In this document: positions 1-5,886 of the stretch, one piece after another
Layout of the letters: each line of letters starts with the position of its first letter
How positions within the stretch are numbered: position 1 is the first letter of the stretch
From: Zoogloeaceae bacterium
GTDB taxonomy: Bacteria; Pseudomonadota; Gammaproteobacteria; Burkholderiales; Rhodocyclaceae
Length of the DNA: 15,964 bases
Reading direction: 5' to 3'
Assembly: GCA_031274855.1 (NCBI GenBank)
Contig: JAISPO010000056.1
Span: 1 to 15,964 of the forward strand
The notes under the pieces: generated by a model
The model's database searches: none
Told to the model about the DNA's origin: nothing
Seen by the model: the letters and a program-made list of their open reading frames with translations, nothing else
Program-made: the position numbers and the translations under genes

Positions 1-102
1 CACCAAATCGCCCTCGTTCTCGCGATCCTCCTCATCGACGAGGATGACCATTTTGCCGCCGCGCAAATCGGCGACGACTTCCTGAATCGGGCTGATACTC
101 AT
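1..102 (-). CDS. ribB: 3,4-dihydroxy-2-butanone-4-phosphate synthase, N-terminus (partial, RibB or RibBA)
   Basis: Only the first 34 codons are inside the window; the gene continues past the left edge. The product starts MSISPIQEVVADLRGG and contains the DEEDRENEGDL stretch, the acidic signature of DHBP synthase, which converts ribulose 5-phosphate to the four-carbon precursor of the riboflavin xylene ring. The acidic residues belong to the metal and substrate site of this family. The ATG is at 100-102, with only a weak ribosome-binding site. The gene follows ribE by 34 bases on the same strand, the usual ribE-ribB(A) order. Many betaproteobacteria carry a RibBA fusion with a GTP cyclohydrolase II-like C-terminal domain; whether this is RibB or RibBA cannot be decided here. 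Confidence 0.9.
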   Translation of the reverse strand, partial: MSISPIQEVVADLRGGKMVILVDEEDRENEGDLV

Positions 103-136
103 GTGAGGATTCTTTGGCAGCGTTGGGGCGGTAATT

Positions 137-733
137 TTACCCCTGCGCGTCCGAATTCAGCATCCGTTCGACATAGCGGGCGATTAAATCGGCTTCCAGA
201 TTGACCCTGACGCCGGATCGGCAACGCTTGAGCGTGGTGGCCGCGACAGTATGCGGGATCAGATTGATCGAAAATTCGGGGCCGCTGACGCGGTTGATTG
301 TCAGGCTGACGCCATCCACCGCAATCGAACCTTTGCGGGCGATGTATTTGGCCAATTCAGCCGGAGCGCGAATCACCAACTCGTGTGATTCGCCGATCCG
401 CTCGAACTTCACCACCTCGCCGACGCCATCCACATGACCCGAAACGAGATGACCGCCGATGAAATCCGAAAGCCGCATCGCCTTTTCCAGATTGACCTCG
501 CCGAGCGCATCAAGCCCCGCCGTGCAGTTCAATGTCTCGCGCGACACGTCGACCTTGTAACCGCTGTCCGTCTTCTCGATCACCGTCAGGCAAACGCCGC
601 CATGCGCAATTGAGTCGCCAATCGCCACATCGGTCAAATTAAGCCCCGGCGCCGTGATGGTCAGACGCAACCCCTTTTCCAGAGGCTGAAAATGGGAAAT
701 TTTGCCGATGGCGGTAACGATGCCGGTGAACAT
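137..733 (-). CDS. ribE: Riboflavin synthase alpha chain
   Basis: This 198-residue protein catalyses dismutation of two 6,7-dimethyl-8-ribityllumazine molecules to riboflavin, the last step of the pathway. It begins MFTGIV, the canonical first residues, and shows the internal duplication of two lumazine-binding barrels. The first (about residues 1-97) carries GGVCLTV near 45-51; the second starts at GGHLVSGHVDGVG (about 93-105) and carries DGVSLTI near 140-146. Length matches the family (about 200-215). The reading frame opens upstream with TTG, but the ATG at 731-733 restores the standard N-terminus, so that start is chosen. It lies 34 bases ahead of ribB(A) and likely shares its transcript. 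ribD, often upstream of ribE, is absent; the DUF2442 gene ends 27 bases before the start codon. The gene is called ribC in some organisms. Confidence 0.96.
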   Translation of the reverse strand: MFTGIVTAIGKISHFQPLEKGLRLTITAPGLNLTDVAIGDSIAHGGVCLTVIEKTDSGYKVDVSRETLNCTAGLDALGEVNLEKAMRLSDFIGGHLVSGHVDGVGEVVKFERIGESHELVIRAPAELAKYIARKGSIAVDGVSLTINRVSGPEFSINLIPHTVAATTLKRCRSGVRVNLEADLIARYVERMLNSDAQG

Positions 734-760
734 GGGAGCGCGCAAGAGACTAAAAAATTA

Positions 761-1132
761 TTATAAATTCTGTTTTCCGAGGAACAGGTGAGCAATGTTG
801 TTATTGTCAGCATTGATGTCATCCGGTACTTTGAACTTGCCCTTGGCAACACCGATACGCTTTCCAGCAGGCGCTGAATCCATCGGTATCTGCCTGGCAA
901 TCACGGCGTACATCGCATCCGGCGCCAAGTCGATTCCATCCGGCCACGTTACCGCGCCGTGCTCGACAAACGCCTGCTTAAAAATGGATGGATCGGCCAG
1001 CGCGGCAAAGACTCCGGCATTGGGTGACTGGATGAGGTCCGTGAGGTCTACTACGCCCTTAGTATCGTCCACGAATCGGACGCGCAGCCGGAATTCCGGC
1101 AGGCTTTCCACCGCCGCTACGCGCCACGGCAT
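761..1132 (-). CDS. DUF2442 domain protein with antitoxin-like C-terminal tail
   Basis: A 123-residue protein if translation starts at the ATG at 1130-1132, 20 bases after the DUF4160 stop; the frame is open further upstream (to 1243) but would then overlap DUF4160. Residues about 5-80 match DUF2442: a short beta-rich start, GVFAALADPSIF, then the hallmark WPDGIDLAPDAMY at 63-75. DUF2442 proteins are usually only about 80-100 residues. Here about 40 more follow, with GVAKGKFKVPDD at 94-105 and IAHLFLGK at 113-120. From memory this resembles the C-terminal tails of small Phd/RelB-type antitoxins, which wrap around their toxins. The 3' end is AT-richer and Asn-rich, unlike the neighbours. Inference: an antitoxin-like partner of the adjacent DUF4160 protein. 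No function has been shown, and no strong ribosome-binding site is visible before this start. Confidence 0.78.
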   Translation of the reverse strand: MPWRVAAVESLPEFRLRVRFVDDTKGVVDLTDLIQSPNAGVFAALADPSIFKQAFVEHGAVTWPDGIDLAPDAMYAVIARQIPMDSAPAGKRIGVAKGKFKVPDDINADNNNIAHLFLGKQNL

Positions 1133-1152
1133 ACATGGCCGGATCGACGGGG

Positions 1153-1413
1153 TTACTGCAAGGGGCGAATCTTCTTGAGCGGTTGATTGCGGACGCATAG
1201 TTCCCAATCCTCCATAAGTTCGGTGCGGTGTTCCTGCGCCCATTCCAGAATCAGGGCAAGGGCGCGGCGCGGCATTTCACCTTCCAGAATATCCAGAGTC
1301 TGAATATCAATCAATGTCTCGTGCTCGGCATAGAGCGCGTGAAAATGCGGCGGCGCGTGATCGTGCCAGAACATCTGGATCAAGATTCCGTAAAATGTAC
1401 TGATAGTTGGCAT
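1153..1413 (-). CDS. DUF4160 domain protein
   Basis: This 86-residue protein spans one complete DUF4160 domain. It has the family pattern in order: MPTIS at the start, GILIQMFWHDHAPPHFHA (residues 9-26) with the conserved His-rich DHAPPHFH core, ILEGEMP (42-48), a helix with EWAQEHRTEL and a terminal PLKKIRPL. The histidine cluster could bind metal or act catalytically, but the family function is not established to my knowledge. It is the first gene of a two-gene unit; the DUF2442 gene starts 20 bases after its stop. DUF4160 and DUF2442 genes commonly occur side by side in bacterial genomes, and the pair has the size and order of a toxin-antitoxin module; that role is inference. Transcription is divergent from trpD, with about 106 bases between the start codons. 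Confidence 0.88.
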   Translation of the reverse strand: MPTISTFYGILIQMFWHDHAPPHFHALYAEHETLIDIQTLDILEGEMPRRALALILEWAQEHRTELMEDWELCVRNQPLKKIRPLQ

Positions 1414-1422
1414 CTGAACCGC

Positions 1423-1429
1423 CCTCCTT
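1423..1429 (-). promoter_or_regulatory. Strong ribosome-binding site of the DUF4160 gene
   Basis: On the minus strand the sequence AAGGAGG ends nine bases before the DUF4160 ATG (1411-1413). It is a near-perfect Shine-Dalgarno match and contrasts with the weak site before the DUF2442 gene. This suggests the two proteins are made at different levels, or that the second is translated by coupling. Confidence 0.7.
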
Positions 1430-1519
1430 TCCGCAATCCGGCCCCATGATAGCGTGACACCAAAGGGAAAGCAGCCAAAATTGCATTGGACTCAACAGAA
1501 TCAGAAGGACACATCGCCG

Positions 1520-2545
1520 ATGATTACCCCGCAAGAAGCCCTCCAGCGCACCATCGAGCACCGCGAAATTTTTCATGACGAGATGCTGCATTTGATGCGG
1601 CTCATCATGCACGGCGAACTCTCGCCGGTGATGACGGCCGCCATTCTCGCCGGACTGCGCACCAAGAAAGAGACCATCGGCGAAATTGCCGCCGCCGCGA
1701 CCGTCATGCGCGAACTCAGCACCAGAGTGGTTGTGCCGGATAACCCCAACTTCGTTGATATCGTCGGCACCGGCGGCGATGCCGCGTACAGCTTCAACAT
1801 CTCCACGGCGACAGCCTTTGTCGTGGCTGCCGGTGGCGGCGCGGTCGCCAAGCACGGTGGCCGCAGCGTTTCCTCCAAATCCGGCAGCGCCGATGTGCTG
1901 GAAGCGCTGGGCGCCAATATCAACCTGCAACCGGCGCAGGTGGCCGATTGCATCCGGGCCACCGGTATGGGATTCATGTTCGCCCCCAATCATCATCCGG
2001 CCATGAAAAATGTTGCGCCGGTACGCAAAGAACTTGGCGTGCGCACCATTTTCAACATCCTTGGGCCGCTCACCAATCCGGCGGGCGCGCCCAATACTCT
2101 GATGGGCGTGTTTCACCCCGATTTGGTCGGCATTCAAGTGCGCGTCATGCAGCGGCTGGGCGCGGCGCATGTGCTGGTCGTCTGGGGCAAGGACAGCATG
2201 GACGAAGTTTCGCTTGGGGCCGCCACCATGGTCGGCGAACTCAAGGATGGCGTGGTCAGTGAGTATGAAATCCACCCCGAAGACTTCGGCCTGCAAATGG
2301 TTTCCGGCCGCAGCCTCAAAGTTGCCGACGCTCAGGAATCGAAAGCCATGCTGCTCTCGGCGCTGGAAAACAAATCCGGCACCGCCCGCGAAATCGTCGC
2401 CTTTAACGCTGGCGCGGCGCTTTATACCGCCAACCTCGCCGGCTCAATCGGTGCAGGCATCACCCAAGCCCGCGAGATTATCGCCAGCGGCGCGGCGCGC
2501 GCCAAGGTCGACCAGTTCGTGCAATTCACGCAGAAATTCGCATGA
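1520..2545 (+). CDS. trpD: Anthranilate phosphoribosyltransferase
   Basis: TrpD transfers phosphoribosyl from PRPP to anthranilate, the second step of tryptophan synthesis from chorismate. The 341-residue product has the helical N-terminal domain (about 1-70) and the catalytic nucleoside-phosphorylase-III-type domain. Visible motifs are the PRPP-binding GTGGD (83-87), the anthranilate-site loop KHGGRSVSS (111-119), and the metal-binding acidic pair in MDEV (227-230). An in-frame ATG at 1454 would add 22 non-conserved residues. The ATG at 1520 gives the normal N-terminus MITPQEALQR and has AGAAGGA about ten bases upstream, so it is preferred. trpC follows with a 4-base overlap. In many betaproteobacteria trpE and trpG stand directly upstream; here that place is taken by the divergent DUF4160/DUF2442 pair, so trpEG must be elsewhere. 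Confidence 0.97.
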   Translation: MITPQEALQRTIEHREIFHDEMLHLMRLIMHGELSPVMTAAILAGLRTKKETIGEIAAAATVMRELSTRVVVPDNPNFVDIVGTGGDAAYSFNISTATAFVVAAGGGAVAKHGGRSVSSKSGSADVLEALGANINLQPAQVADCIRATGMGFMFAPNHHPAMKNVAPVRKELGVRTIFNILGPLTNPAGAPNTLMGVFHPDLVGIQVRVMQRLGAAHVLVVWGKDSMDEVSLGAATMVGELKDGVVSEYEIHPEDFGLQMVSGRSLKVADAQESKAMLLSALENKSGTAREIVAFNAGAALYTANLAGSIGAGITQAREIIASGAARAKVDQFVQFTQKFA

Positions 2546-3330
2546 GCGACATTCTGCAAAAAATTCTCGCCGTCAAACGCGAGGAAATCGCTGCCGCGCA
2601 AGCCGTCAAGCCGCTCGCCACGCTACGCGCCGAAGCCGAGGCCCAACTGCCGCCCCGCGATTTCCTTGGCGCGATACGGGAAAAAATCAGCCGTGGCAAC
2701 GCCGCCATCATTGCCGAAATCAAAAAAGCCAGCCCCTCCAAAGGTGTGTTGCGCCCCGATTTCCGCCCCGCCGACATTGCCGCCAGCTATGCGCAACACG
2801 GCGCCGCCTGCCTCTCGGTACTCACGGATCGCCAGTTCTTTCAAGGCGCGCCGGAATACCTGCAAGCCGCCCGCGCCGCCTGCCAACTGCCGGCGCTGCG
2901 CAAAGATTTCATCATCGACCCCTATCAGGTCTATGAAGCCAGAGCCATGAATGCCGATGCGATTCTGCTCATCGCCGCCGCTCTCCCGTTAGCGCAAATG
3001 CAAGAAATGGAAGCCATCGCCCAATCGCTCGGCATGGCTGTACTGGTTGAATCCCACGACGGTAACGAACTCGACGCTGCCCTGCAACTGCAAACCCCGC
3101 TCATCGGCATTAACAACCGCAACCTGCGCAGCTTTGAAGTCAGCCTGCATACCACGCTGGCCCAACTGCCGCGCATTCCGGCTGATCGCATCATCATCAC
3201 CGAATCCGGCATCCTCGCCCGCCCCGATGCCGCCCTGATGCGCCGCCACGGCGTCAACGCCTTCCTCGTCGGCGAGGCCTTCATGCGCGCCGCTGAACCG
3301 GGCGAGGAACTCGCGCGGCTGTTCGCTTAA
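2542..3330 (+). CDS. trpC: Indole-3-glycerol-phosphate synthase
   Basis: TrpC decarboxylates and closes the ring of carboxyphenylamino-deoxyribulose phosphate to give indole-3-glycerol phosphate. This is the monofunctional 262-residue form, a single TIM barrel. The sequence shows IIAEIKKASPSKG (56-68) with the catalytic Glu/Lys pair E59 and K61, LRKDFIIDPYQ (119-129) with K121, VLVESHD (167-173) with E170, IGINNRNL (188-195), and IITESGI followed by AFLVGEAFM in the C-terminal phosphate-binding region. The start codon overlaps the trpD stop in an ATGA, implying translational coupling in a trpDC operon. There is no fused TrpF domain, so phosphoribosylanthranilate isomerase must be encoded elsewhere. 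Confidence 0.97.
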   Translation: MSDILQKILAVKREEIAAAQAVKPLATLRAEAEAQLPPRDFLGAIREKISRGNAAIIAEIKKASPSKGVLRPDFRPADIAASYAQHGAACLSVLTDRQFFQGAPEYLQAARAACQLPALRKDFIIDPYQVYEARAMNADAILLIAAALPLAQMQEMEAIAQSLGMAVLVESHDGNELDAALQLQTPLIGINNRNLRSFEVSLHTTLAQLPRIPADRIIITESGILARPDAALMRRHGVNAFLVGEAFMRAAEPGEELARLFA

Positions 3331-3392
3331 AGTGGCTTTGCTTCAAACGTATTACAGAGCGCAGGTCTCAGACTGACAGGTTATGGATAAAA

Positions 3393-3427
3393 TCTGAATC
3401 CTGTAACCTGAACCCTGTGCCCTGAAT
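3393..3427 (+). repeat. Degenerate 7-base tandem repeat (CCTGTAx/CCTGAAx) before ispB
   Basis: Five consecutive 7-base units can be read: tctgaat, cctgtaa, cctgaac, cctgtgc, cctgaat. They alternate between CCTGT and CCTGA forms, so the period may also be viewed as 14 bases. The last unit overlaps the ispB start codon. Units of the same type occur on both sides of the priA-mlaF spacer (5794-5810 inverted, 5852-5886 direct). The rest of the trpC-ispB spacer (3331-3392) shows no convincing terminator. Confidence 0.7.
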
Positions 3428-4394
3428 GGAACTCCCCGGTTTTTATTCCCTCATCGCCGATGACATGAAAGCAGTCGATGCCGTGATCCGGCAGCGGCTG
3501 CATTCCGAGGTTGTGCTTGTGCGGCAGGTTGCCGAGTACATTGTCAGCGGCGGGGGCAAGCGGATGCGGCCTGCGCTGGTGCTGCTGACGGCCAAGGCGA
3601 TGGGTTACGCGGGGGACAAGCATCATGAGCTTGCCGCAGTCGTCGAGTTCATTCATACCGCGACCCTGCTGCATGACGATGTGGTGGACGAATCGGCGTT
3701 GCGCCGTGGCCGCGAGACGGCCAACGCGCTGTTCGGCAATGCGGCCAGCGTGCTGGTCGGCGATTTTCTGTATTCGCGCGCCTTCCAGATGATGGTCGGC
3801 GTGGGCAGTATGCGCGTGCAGGAAGTGCTGGCCGATGCCACCAACGTGATTGCCGAGGGCGAAGTCCTGCAACTGATGAATTGCCACAACGCCGATATCG
3901 ACGTTGAGGAATATCTGCAAGTCATCCGTTTCAAGACGGCCAAGCTGTTCGAGGCCGCGGCTCGCCTCGGCGCGATTCTCGGCAACGCGACGCCGGATGT
4001 CGAAGATGCGCTGGCACGCTACGGGATGCACCTAGGCACCGCTTTCCAACTGGTCGATGATGTGCTCGATTATTCGGGCGCCGAGGCGGAAACCGGCAAG
4101 CATCTCGGTGACGATCTTGCCGAGGGCAAGCCGACCCTGCCCCTGATCCACGTCCTCAAGCGTGGCACGCCGGAGCAGGCTGCCTGCGTGCGACTGGCCA
4201 TCGAGGAAGGCGGGCGCGAAATGTTTCCGCAGGTGCTGGCGGCGGTCAAGGCCAGCGGCGCGCTTGAAGCCGCTCGCGCCTGCGCCCAAGCCGAGGCGCA
4301 AACCGCGATTGACGCGATTGCGCAACTTCCGGCTTCAACATCCAGAGATGCTCTGATAGAATTGCCGACCTTTTCAGTGGTTCGGCGCAATTGA
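3426..4394 (+). CDS. ispB: Polyprenyl (octaprenyl-type) diphosphate synthase
   Basis: This trans-prenyltransferase elongates farnesyl diphosphate with isopentenyl diphosphate to make the side chain of ubiquinone/menaquinone. The 322-residue product is almost the same length as E. coli IspB (323). It shows GGGKRMRPALVLL (42-54), the first aspartate-rich motif LLHDDVVDE (81-89; D84, D85, D88) followed by RRGRETAN (93-100), GDFLYSRAF (112-120), and the second motif FQLVDDVLDYSG (207-218). The side chain length cannot be read reliably from sequence. The ATG at 3426 lies inside the heptamer repeat and has no clear Shine-Dalgarno site. A later start at Met14 is possible, but residues 1-13 look like normal family N-terminus (FYSLIADDMKAVD). 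tRNA-Pro begins 13 bases after the stop. Confidence 0.95.
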   Translation: MELPGFYSLIADDMKAVDAVIRQRLHSEVVLVRQVAEYIVSGGGKRMRPALVLLTAKAMGYAGDKHHELAAVVEFIHTATLLHDDVVDESALRRGRETANALFGNAASVLVGDFLYSRAFQMMVGVGSMRVQEVLADATNVIAEGEVLQLMNCHNADIDVEEYLQVIRFKTAKLFEAAARLGAILGNATPDVEDALARYGMHLGTAFQLVDDVLDYSGAEAETGKHLGDDLAEGKPTLPLIHVLKRGTPEQAACVRLAIEEGGREMFPQVLAAVKASGALEAARACAQAEAQTAIDAIAQLPASTSRDALIELPTFSVVRRN

Positions 4395-4407
4395 TGAACC
4401 ACCGAGT

Positions 4408-4525
<118 letters not shown>

Positions 4526-4527
<2 letters not shown>

Positions 4528-4963
4528 ACTTCCTCAAAGCGTCACGAATCTCGCGCAGGAGAACAATGTCTTCCGGCGAGGGCGGCGGTTCAGCCGGCGC
4601 GGCAGGAGCGGCGGCTTGCCGCTTCAGACGATTCATCTGCTTGATGATGAGGAAGATGATGAAAGCAAGGATGATGAAGTTGAGCAGGATGGTGATGAAG
4701 CTGCCGTAGGCGAACACTGGCACGCCGGCCTTTTTCACTTCCGCCAGGGTTACGCCAACGCCGGCCGGTATGTCTTTCAGGGCGATGAAGTAGTTGTTGA
4801 AATCAAGGCCGCCAAACAGGCGTCCGACCACCGGCATGATGAGGTCGCCGACGATGGAATCGACGATTTTGCCGAAAGCGCCGCCGATAATGACGCCCAC
4901 AGCCAGATCCATGACACTGCCCTTGACCGCGAATTCCTTGAATTCCTGTACGAAGCTGCTCAT
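4526..4963 (-). CDS. mscL: Large-conductance mechanosensitive channel
   Basis: MscL is a homopentameric inner-membrane channel that opens under membrane tension to release solutes during hypo-osmotic shock. The 145-residue product (E. coli 136) begins with the amphipathic helix MSSFVQEFKEFAVKG and continues into the glycine-rich pore-lining first membrane helix (about 16-45, with VGVIIGGAFGKIVDSIV). A periplasmic loop (about 46-85) follows, then the second membrane helix (about 86-110, ILLNFIILAFIIFLIIK) and the cytoplasmic bundle, reached through an Ala/Pro linker. A strong AAGGAG site at 4971-4976 lies seven bases before the ATG and is inside the last codons of the upstream ATPase gene, whose stop is three bases before this start. 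The two are therefore very likely co-transcribed and translationally coupled. Confidence 0.97.
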
Positions 4964-4966
4964 GAG

Positions 4967-5779
4967 TTATCTCCTTGCATTTGCCAGCCGCAAAGTCTGG
5001 CGCAGCGGCTCGGCGGGGTGATGGAAGGCGACCGGCCCGTCGGCCTTGGCGTTTACGAACTGGAAAACGAAGGGGTCTTGCGAGGCCAAAATTTCCTGCG
5101 AGCTGCCTTCGGCAACCAGTTTGCCGTCGTGGATGAAGTAGGCGTGGTCGGCCACTTCCAGTGACCGCATGACATCGTAGCTGACGATGATGGAAGTGAC
5201 GGCCAGCGCGTCATTGAGCGAACGAATCAGGTGGGTGATGACCTTGAGCGAAATCGGATCGAGGCCGGCGAAAGGTTCGTCGTACATGATGAGGCGCGGA
5301 TCGAGGGCGATGGCCCGCGCCAGCGCCACCCGCCGCGCCATGCCGCCGGAAAGCTCGTTCGGCATCAGGGTGTTGGCCCCGCGCAGACCGACCGCTTGCA
5401 ACTTCATCAGCGCCATGCGGTGAATGATGTCCTCGGGCAGATCGGTCAGTTCCCGCATGGGGAAGGCGATGTTTTCATACACGCTGATGTCGGAAAACAG
5501 GCCGCCGGCCTGAAACATCATGCCCATGTCGCGGCGCAGGGCGTAGAGGCCGTCGCTGTCGAGTTCATCCACGCGCTTGCCGTTGACGCGCACCGAGCCG
5601 CGCTGCGGCTTGATCTGGCCGCCCAGCAGTTTGAGCAGCGTGCTTTTGCCCGATCCTGAAACACCGAGAATCGCAGCGATTTTGCCGCGTGGCACGCGCA
5701 GGCTGAGGCCGCGCAGAACCTGATTATCGCCATAAGCGAAATGGAGGTCGTCGATCTCGATGATGTATTCGCTGCTCAT
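4967..5779 (-). CDS. mlaF: MlaF-type ABC transporter ATP-binding protein
   Basis: This 270-residue ATPase resembles MlaF, which powers phospholipid transport between the membranes for outer-membrane lipid asymmetry. Visible motifs are Walker A GVSGSGKST (39-47), the Q-loop in MMFQAGGLFSDISVYEN (87-103; Q90), signature LSGGM (143-147), Walker B LIMYDEPFAGLD (163-174; E168), and a C-terminal DGPVAFHHPAE (247-257) corresponding to MlaF-type tails. The AGGLFSDISVYEN segment and this tail favour the MlaF/Ttg2A branch over generic importers. The switch position that is normally His is Tyr201 (IIVSYDV). The frame opens at 5812, but the ATG at 5777-5779 gives the family N-terminus; an ATG at 5786-5788 is also possible. 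No mlaE, mlaD or mlaC is adjacent; mscL follows three bases after the stop. Confidence 0.88.
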   Translation of the reverse strand: MSSEYIIEIDDLHFAYGDNQVLRGLSLRVPRGKIAAILGVSGSGKSTLLKLLGGQIKPQRGSVRVNGKRVDELDSDGLYALRRDMGMMFQAGGLFSDISVYENIAFPMRELTDLPEDIIHRMALMKLQAVGLRGANTLMPNELSGGMARRVALARAIALDPRLIMYDEPFAGLDPISLKVITHLIRSLNDALAVTSIIVSYDVMRSLEVADHAYFIHDGKLVAEGSSQEILASQDPFVFQFVNAKADGPVAFHHPAEPLRQTLRLANARR

Positions 5780-5793
5780 GGCCGCCATTCTAC

Positions 5794-5886
5794 GGGTTTC
5801 AGGGTTCAGCAATATTGATTGAGGTTCGTTGCACGAACCTCAACACCAAAAACTGTACCCTGTATCCTGAAACCTGTACCCTGACT
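5794..5886. repeat. Inverted repeat element made of heptamer units, priA-mlaF spacer
   Basis: Units of the CCTGTAx/CCTGAAx type occur here in two orientations. They are inverted at 5794-5810 (the minus strand reads gctgaac, cctgaaa, ccc) and direct at 5852-5886 (actgtac, cctgtat, cctgaaa, cctgtac, cctgact). The segment ggtttcagg (5795-5803) is the exact reverse complement of cctgaaacc (5866-5874), forming an outer 9-base stem around the perfect hairpin at 5819-5843. The last direct unit overlaps the priA stop codon (5885-5887). The family also occurs at 3393-3427. Confidence 0.65.
5819..5843 (-). terminator. Perfect 11-base-pair hairpin after priA
   Basis: ttgaggttcgt (5819-5829) and acgaacctcaa (5833-5843) are exact reverse complements around a 3-base loop. 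The hairpin lies 42 bases after the priA stop in the direction of transcription and ahead of the mlaF start, so it could terminate or attenuate priA transcription, or stabilise an RNA end. Downstream on the minus strand is tcaatatt, not a clean T-run, so a classical intrinsic terminator is uncertain. It may instead be the core of the inverted repeat element that surrounds it. Confidence 0.5.

Noticed and set aside
1454..1519. N-terminal extension of trpD from the ATG at 1454
   Set aside because: The 22 added residues are not like TrpD, and the ATG at 1520 has both the family N-terminus and a ribosome-binding site.
1307..2296. Long minus-strand open frame (329 codons) across trpD
   Set aside because: It is antisense to the clearly conserved trpD and partly to DUF4160. 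The translation is rich in His/Gly/Arg without family motifs, as expected for a shadow frame in high-GC DNA.
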